A model generated the notes under the pieces. The model saw nothing but the letters and a program-made list of their open reading frames with translations, ran no database searches and had not been told where the DNA came from. Source: Trichococcus patagoniensis (GTDB lineage: Bacteria > Bacillota > Bacilli > Lactobacillales > Aerococcaceae). From it: DNA of 64,000 nt. Each line of letters opens with the position of its first letter. The first letter of the stretch is position 1. The stretch covers positions 124,001 through 188,000 of the forward strand of contig NZ_QAOM01000005.1 of the NCBI RefSeq assembly GCF_003051085.1, in the 5' to 3' direction. Positions 61,437 to 64,000 of the stretch are shown here, piece after piece. The translations under genes and the position numbers were made by a program.

Positions 61437-61465
61437 TTGAAAAATTTATCCATATAGTCTAAAAT
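61437..61465 (+). promoter_or_regulatory. Promoter of carAB
   Basis: TTGAAA (61437-61442), 17 bases, TAAAAT (61460-61465). Confidence 0.85.
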
Positions 61466-61518
61466 TAACGTAATCCACAATGCTGTACGGGATACAGTGT
61501 GGCTAGAACGTCTTTAAA

Positions 61519-61604
61519 TTAGCACAGCGAGGCTAACAAGGCATGTGAAACGATTAATGTAAACAACCGTTGAAACACGCCCAATAACAGGTGTGTTTTT
61601 TTTT
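61519..61604 (+). promoter_or_regulatory. PyrR-dependent attenuator leader of carAB
   Basis: TTAGC (61519-61523) and GCTAA (61532-61536) present the loop ACAGCGAG, then AACAAGG follows. This is the PyrR-binding motif (CAGNGAGGCTNNNAAGG pattern). Downstream AACACGCC/GGTGTGTT (61574-61581, 61590-61597) with T9 is the terminator. PyrR bound to UMP would favour termination, so pyrimidines repress carAB. Confidence 0.85.
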
Positions 61605-61669
61605 ACATTTTCCTATTTTTCATGCAAGTGAGGTACGGACCTTGTCAATCAGAAATCAGGAGGAACAAT

Positions 61670-62770
61670 ATGAAACAACGTAGATTTTTAGTTTTAGAAG
61701 ATGGCAGCTGCTATCCAGGATATGCTTTCGGATCAGAAAAGGATGCAATCGGGGAGATCGTATTCAACACAGGGATGACAGGTTACCAAGAAACGCTGTC
61801 TGACCCTTCCTACACGGGCCAGATCATCACTTTCACGTATCCGTTGATCGGTAACTACGGCATCAACGTAGACGACTATGAAGGCGTGCTTCCGGGCTTG
61901 AAAGGGATGGTCGTGCATGAAGTGGCGGAACATCCAAGCAACTTCCGCTCCACCAAAACATTGGATGAAGCTTTGAAGGACTTTGATGTACCAGGAATCT
62001 ACGGCGTGGACACACGCAGCATCACCAAAAAAATCCGTAACGCCGGCGTTATGCGCGGCACAATGGTAAGCAATGCGGACAACTTGGATGCGATTGTTGC
62101 ATCATTGAAAGCCTACGAATTACCGGTTGACGAAATCCAATTGAATTCAATAAAAGAAATCAAAAAATTTGCGGGTGAAGGTCCACGCGTCGTCTTGCTT
62201 GACTTCGGTTTCAAAGACAACATCCTTGCAGAATTATTGAAAAGAGGCTGCGAAGTCATTCTGGCTCCTTGGAACACAAGCGCAGACGAAATTTTAACGT
62301 TCAATCCAGACGGTATCATGTTGAGTAACGGACCTGGAGATCCGACATCTGTTCCGGAAGCAATCGAAACGATCAAACAATTGATTGCGCAGGAAAACCT
62401 GCCGATGTTCGGTATTTGCTTAGGCCACCAGCTGATCTCATTAGCCGGCGGTGCGACAACCTACAAAATGAAATTCGGTCACCGTGGCGCAAATCATCCG
62501 GTGAAGGATCTTGCAACCGGAAAAATCAGCCTGACGAGCCAAAATCATGGCTATGCCGTGGATGAAGACAGCCTGAGCCAAACTGACTTGGTCGCAACTC
62601 ACAGCGCCCTGAACGACGGCACAAACGAAGGCGTAAAACACAAAACCAAACCGGTATTCTCGGTTCAATACCATCCGGAAGCAGCGCCCGGACCGCACGA
62701 TGCAAATTACTTGTTCGATCATTTTGTAGATATGATGAAAGCAGTCCAAGGAGGAAAACAACATGCCTAA
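61670..62770 (+). CDS. carA: Carbamoyl-phosphate synthase small subunit
   Basis: The glutaminase subunit supplying ammonia for carbamoyl phosphate. It is 366 aa: [39 protein letters not shown], the class I amidotransferase nucleophile in [14 protein letters not shown], and the HPEA motif in [18 protein letters not shown] 61670 follows AGGAGGAAC; ATG 61622 is too far upstream. The PyrR leader points to a pyrimidine-specific copy. It overlaps carB by 8 bases. Confidence 0.96.
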   Translation: MKQRRFLVLEDGSCYPGYAFGSEKDAIGEIVFNTGMTGYQETLSDPSYTGQIITFTYPLIGNYGINVDDYEGVLPGLKGMVVHEVAEHPSNFRSTKTLDEALKDFDVPGIYGVDTRSITKKIRNAGVMRGTMVSNADNLDAIVASLKAYELPVDEIQLNSIKEIKKFAGEGPRVVLLDFGFKDNILAELLKRGCEVILAPWNTSADEILTFNPDGIMLSNGPGDPTSVPEAIETIKQLIAQENLPMFGICLGHQLISLAGGATTYKMKFGHRGANHPVKDLATGKISLTSQNHGYAVDEDSLSQTDLVATHSALNDGTNEGVKHKTKPVFSVQYHPEAAPGPHDANYLFDHFVDMMKAVQGGKQHA

Positions 62771-64000
62771 ACGTACCGACATTCAATCCATCTTAGTGAT
62801 CGGCTCAGGCCCCATCATCATCGGCCAAGCCGCTGAATTTGACTATGCCGGAACGCAAGCATGCTTGGCTTTAAGAGAAGAAGGATACAAAGTCATTTTG
62901 GTCAACTCCAACCCAGCCACAATCATGACGGACGTTGAGATCGCTGATAAAGTCTACATGGAGCCACTCACTGTAGAATTCATCACGAACATCATCCGCA
63001 AAGAGCGCCCGGATGCCCTATTGCCGACATTGGGCGGCCAGACCGGTCTGAATATGGCGGTGGAACTGGATAAAGCAGGCGTATTGGAAGAATTCAATGT
63101 CGAGCTGTTGGGAACAAAATTGAGTTCCATCCAACAAGCCGAAGACCGTGATCTGTTCCGCCAATTGATGGCGGAATTGAATCAGCCGGTTCCGGAAAGC
63201 GACATCGTCCATACTGTGGACGAAGCGCTTCTCTTCGCAGCGGAAATCGGGTATCCCTTGATTGTCCGTCCCGCCTTCACAATGGGCGGCACCGGCGGCG
63301 GCATCTGTCACAATGAAGCTGACCTACGTGAAATCGTGGCCAACGGTTTGCGCTACTCACCAGTGACGCAATGTCTGTTGGAAAAATCCATCGCCGGCTT
63401 CAAGGAAATCGAATATGAAGTGATGCGCGACAGCAACGACAACGCGATTGTGGTCTGCAACATGGAAAACATCGATCCGGTCGGCGTCCACACAGGCGAT
63501 TCCATCGTCGTGGCGCCTTCCCAAACTTTGTCCGATAAAGAATACCAAATGTTGCGCGATGTCTCCCTACAGATCATCCGCGCCCTGAAAATCGAAGGCG
63601 GCTGCAATGTCCAGTTGGCATTGGATCCGTACTCGTTCGACTACTACATCATCGAAGTGAACCCGCGCGTCAGCCGTTCTTCGGCTTTGGCGAGTAAAGC
63701 GACCGGTTATCCGATCGCTAAGATGGCGGCGAAGATCGCTGTCGGCTTGACCTTGGATGAAATGAAGAACCCGGTCACGGGCACGTCTTACGCGGCTTTC
63801 GAGCCGGCTTTGGACTACATCGTGTCCAAAATCCCGCGTTTCCCGTTCGATAAATTCGAAAAGGGCGACCGCACCCTCGGCACGCAGATGAAAGCGACAG
63901 GGGAAGTCATGGCCATGGGCCATACGTTCGAGGAATCGATGCTGAAAGCCGTCCGTTCTTTGGAATACGGCGTCAACCATCTGGCATTGCCGAAAGACCA
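62763..64000 (+). CDS. carB: Carbamoyl-phosphate synthase large subunit (3' partial)
   Basis: The ATP-dependent synthetase subunit. The frame opens at ATG 62763 ([20 protein letters not shown]) and stays open to the window end, so at least 412 residues are seen. Recognisable are [20 protein letters not shown], the first ATP-grasp domain ([17 protein letters not shown]) and the metal-binding stretch [20 protein letters not shown]. The second ATP-grasp half and the allosteric domain lie outside. Confidence 0.96.
   Translation, partial: MPKRTDIQSILVIGSGPIIIGQAAEFDYAGTQACLALREEGYKVILVNSNPATIMTDVEIADKVYMEPLTVEFITNIIRKERPDALLPTLGGQTGLNMAVELDKAGVLEEFNVELLGTKLSSIQQAEDRDLFRQLMAELNQPVPESDIVHTVDEALLFAAEIGYPLIVRPAFTMGGTGGGICHNEADLREIVANGLRYSPVTQCLLEKSIAGFKEIEYEVMRDSNDNAIVVCNMENIDPVGVHTGDSIVVAPSQTLSDKEYQMLRDVSLQIIRALKIEGGCNVQLALDPYSFDYYIIEVNPRVSRSSALASKATGYPIAKMAAKIAVGLTLDEMKNPVTGTSYAAFEPALDYIVSKIPRFPFDKFEKGDRTLGTQMKATGEVMAMGHTFEESMLKAVRSLEYGVNHLALPKD

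Overview
The window is a Gram-positive chromosome segment of moderate GC content. I read it as Lactobacillales, most likely Carnobacteriaceae and possibly Trichococcus-like. The taxonomic call is inference, based on the tdk-prfA-prmC-ywlC-glyA-upp-atp gene order, the cggR-gap-pgk-tpiA-gpmI-eno glycolytic cluster, CtsR, CcpA and PyrR type control sites, the class III fructose-bisphosphatase, MurT/GatD and a complete glg operon. No phage, insertion sequence, plasmid gene or CRISPR array was seen. Almost all of it is core metabolism and housekeeping.

Layout. 1-7757: glycogen operon glgB(partial)-glgC-glgD-glgA-glgP, with glgC broken by a 2-base insertion that creates a perfect 32-bp palindrome. 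8036-16202: DUF4828 protein, aspartate kinase, a P1B-4 metal-efflux ATPase under PerR/Fur-like boxes, UppP, PTS EIIA-Glc, a flavin reductase and a lactonase. 16377-21419: orphan sorbitol-type EIIA, AI-2E transporter, SppA, RDD protein, then a GntR/membrane-protein pair. 22013-24975: gatD-murT and tdk. 25018-30459: prfA, prmC, ywlC, glyA, upp. 31060-37484: F1Fo ATP synthase operon atpBEFHAGDC without atpI. 37759-40735: ywzB-like gene, murA, mbl, epuA. 41087-43389: clpP with a CtsR box, tRNA-Arg(CCG), and a C-terminally truncated rpoN behind a perfect cre site. 43757-50843: cggR-gap-pgk-tpiA-gpmI-eno, with a structured leader before cggR. 51169-53423: serC-serA. 53705-58037: secG, est, rnr, smpB. 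58486-61324: fbp and a histidine phosphatase. 61670-64000: PyrR-controlled carA-carB, with carB running off the end.

The genes form a carbon-flow set: glycogen synthesis and breakdown, lower glycolysis, gluconeogenic FBPase, serine and one-carbon branches (serC, serA, glyA), pyrimidines (carAB, upp) and ATP synthase. A second set serves envelope and stress functions (uppP, murA, murT/gatD, mbl, secG, sppA, clpP).

The most unusual feature is a set of eight intergenic arrays of tandem hairpins. Sequences differ between arrays, but the geometry is shared: a hairpin of about 30 bp, a linker of about 21-23 bp, and a period of 50-52 bp. Each array lies just beyond the end of a gene or operon (near 7.8, 10.2, 19.7, 21.5, 29.6, 40.8, 54.0 and 58.1 kb). 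The period is close to five helical turns, units within an array are nearly identical, and some arm changes compensate each other. I know of no named element with this description and regard it as the best candidate for an undescribed system here.
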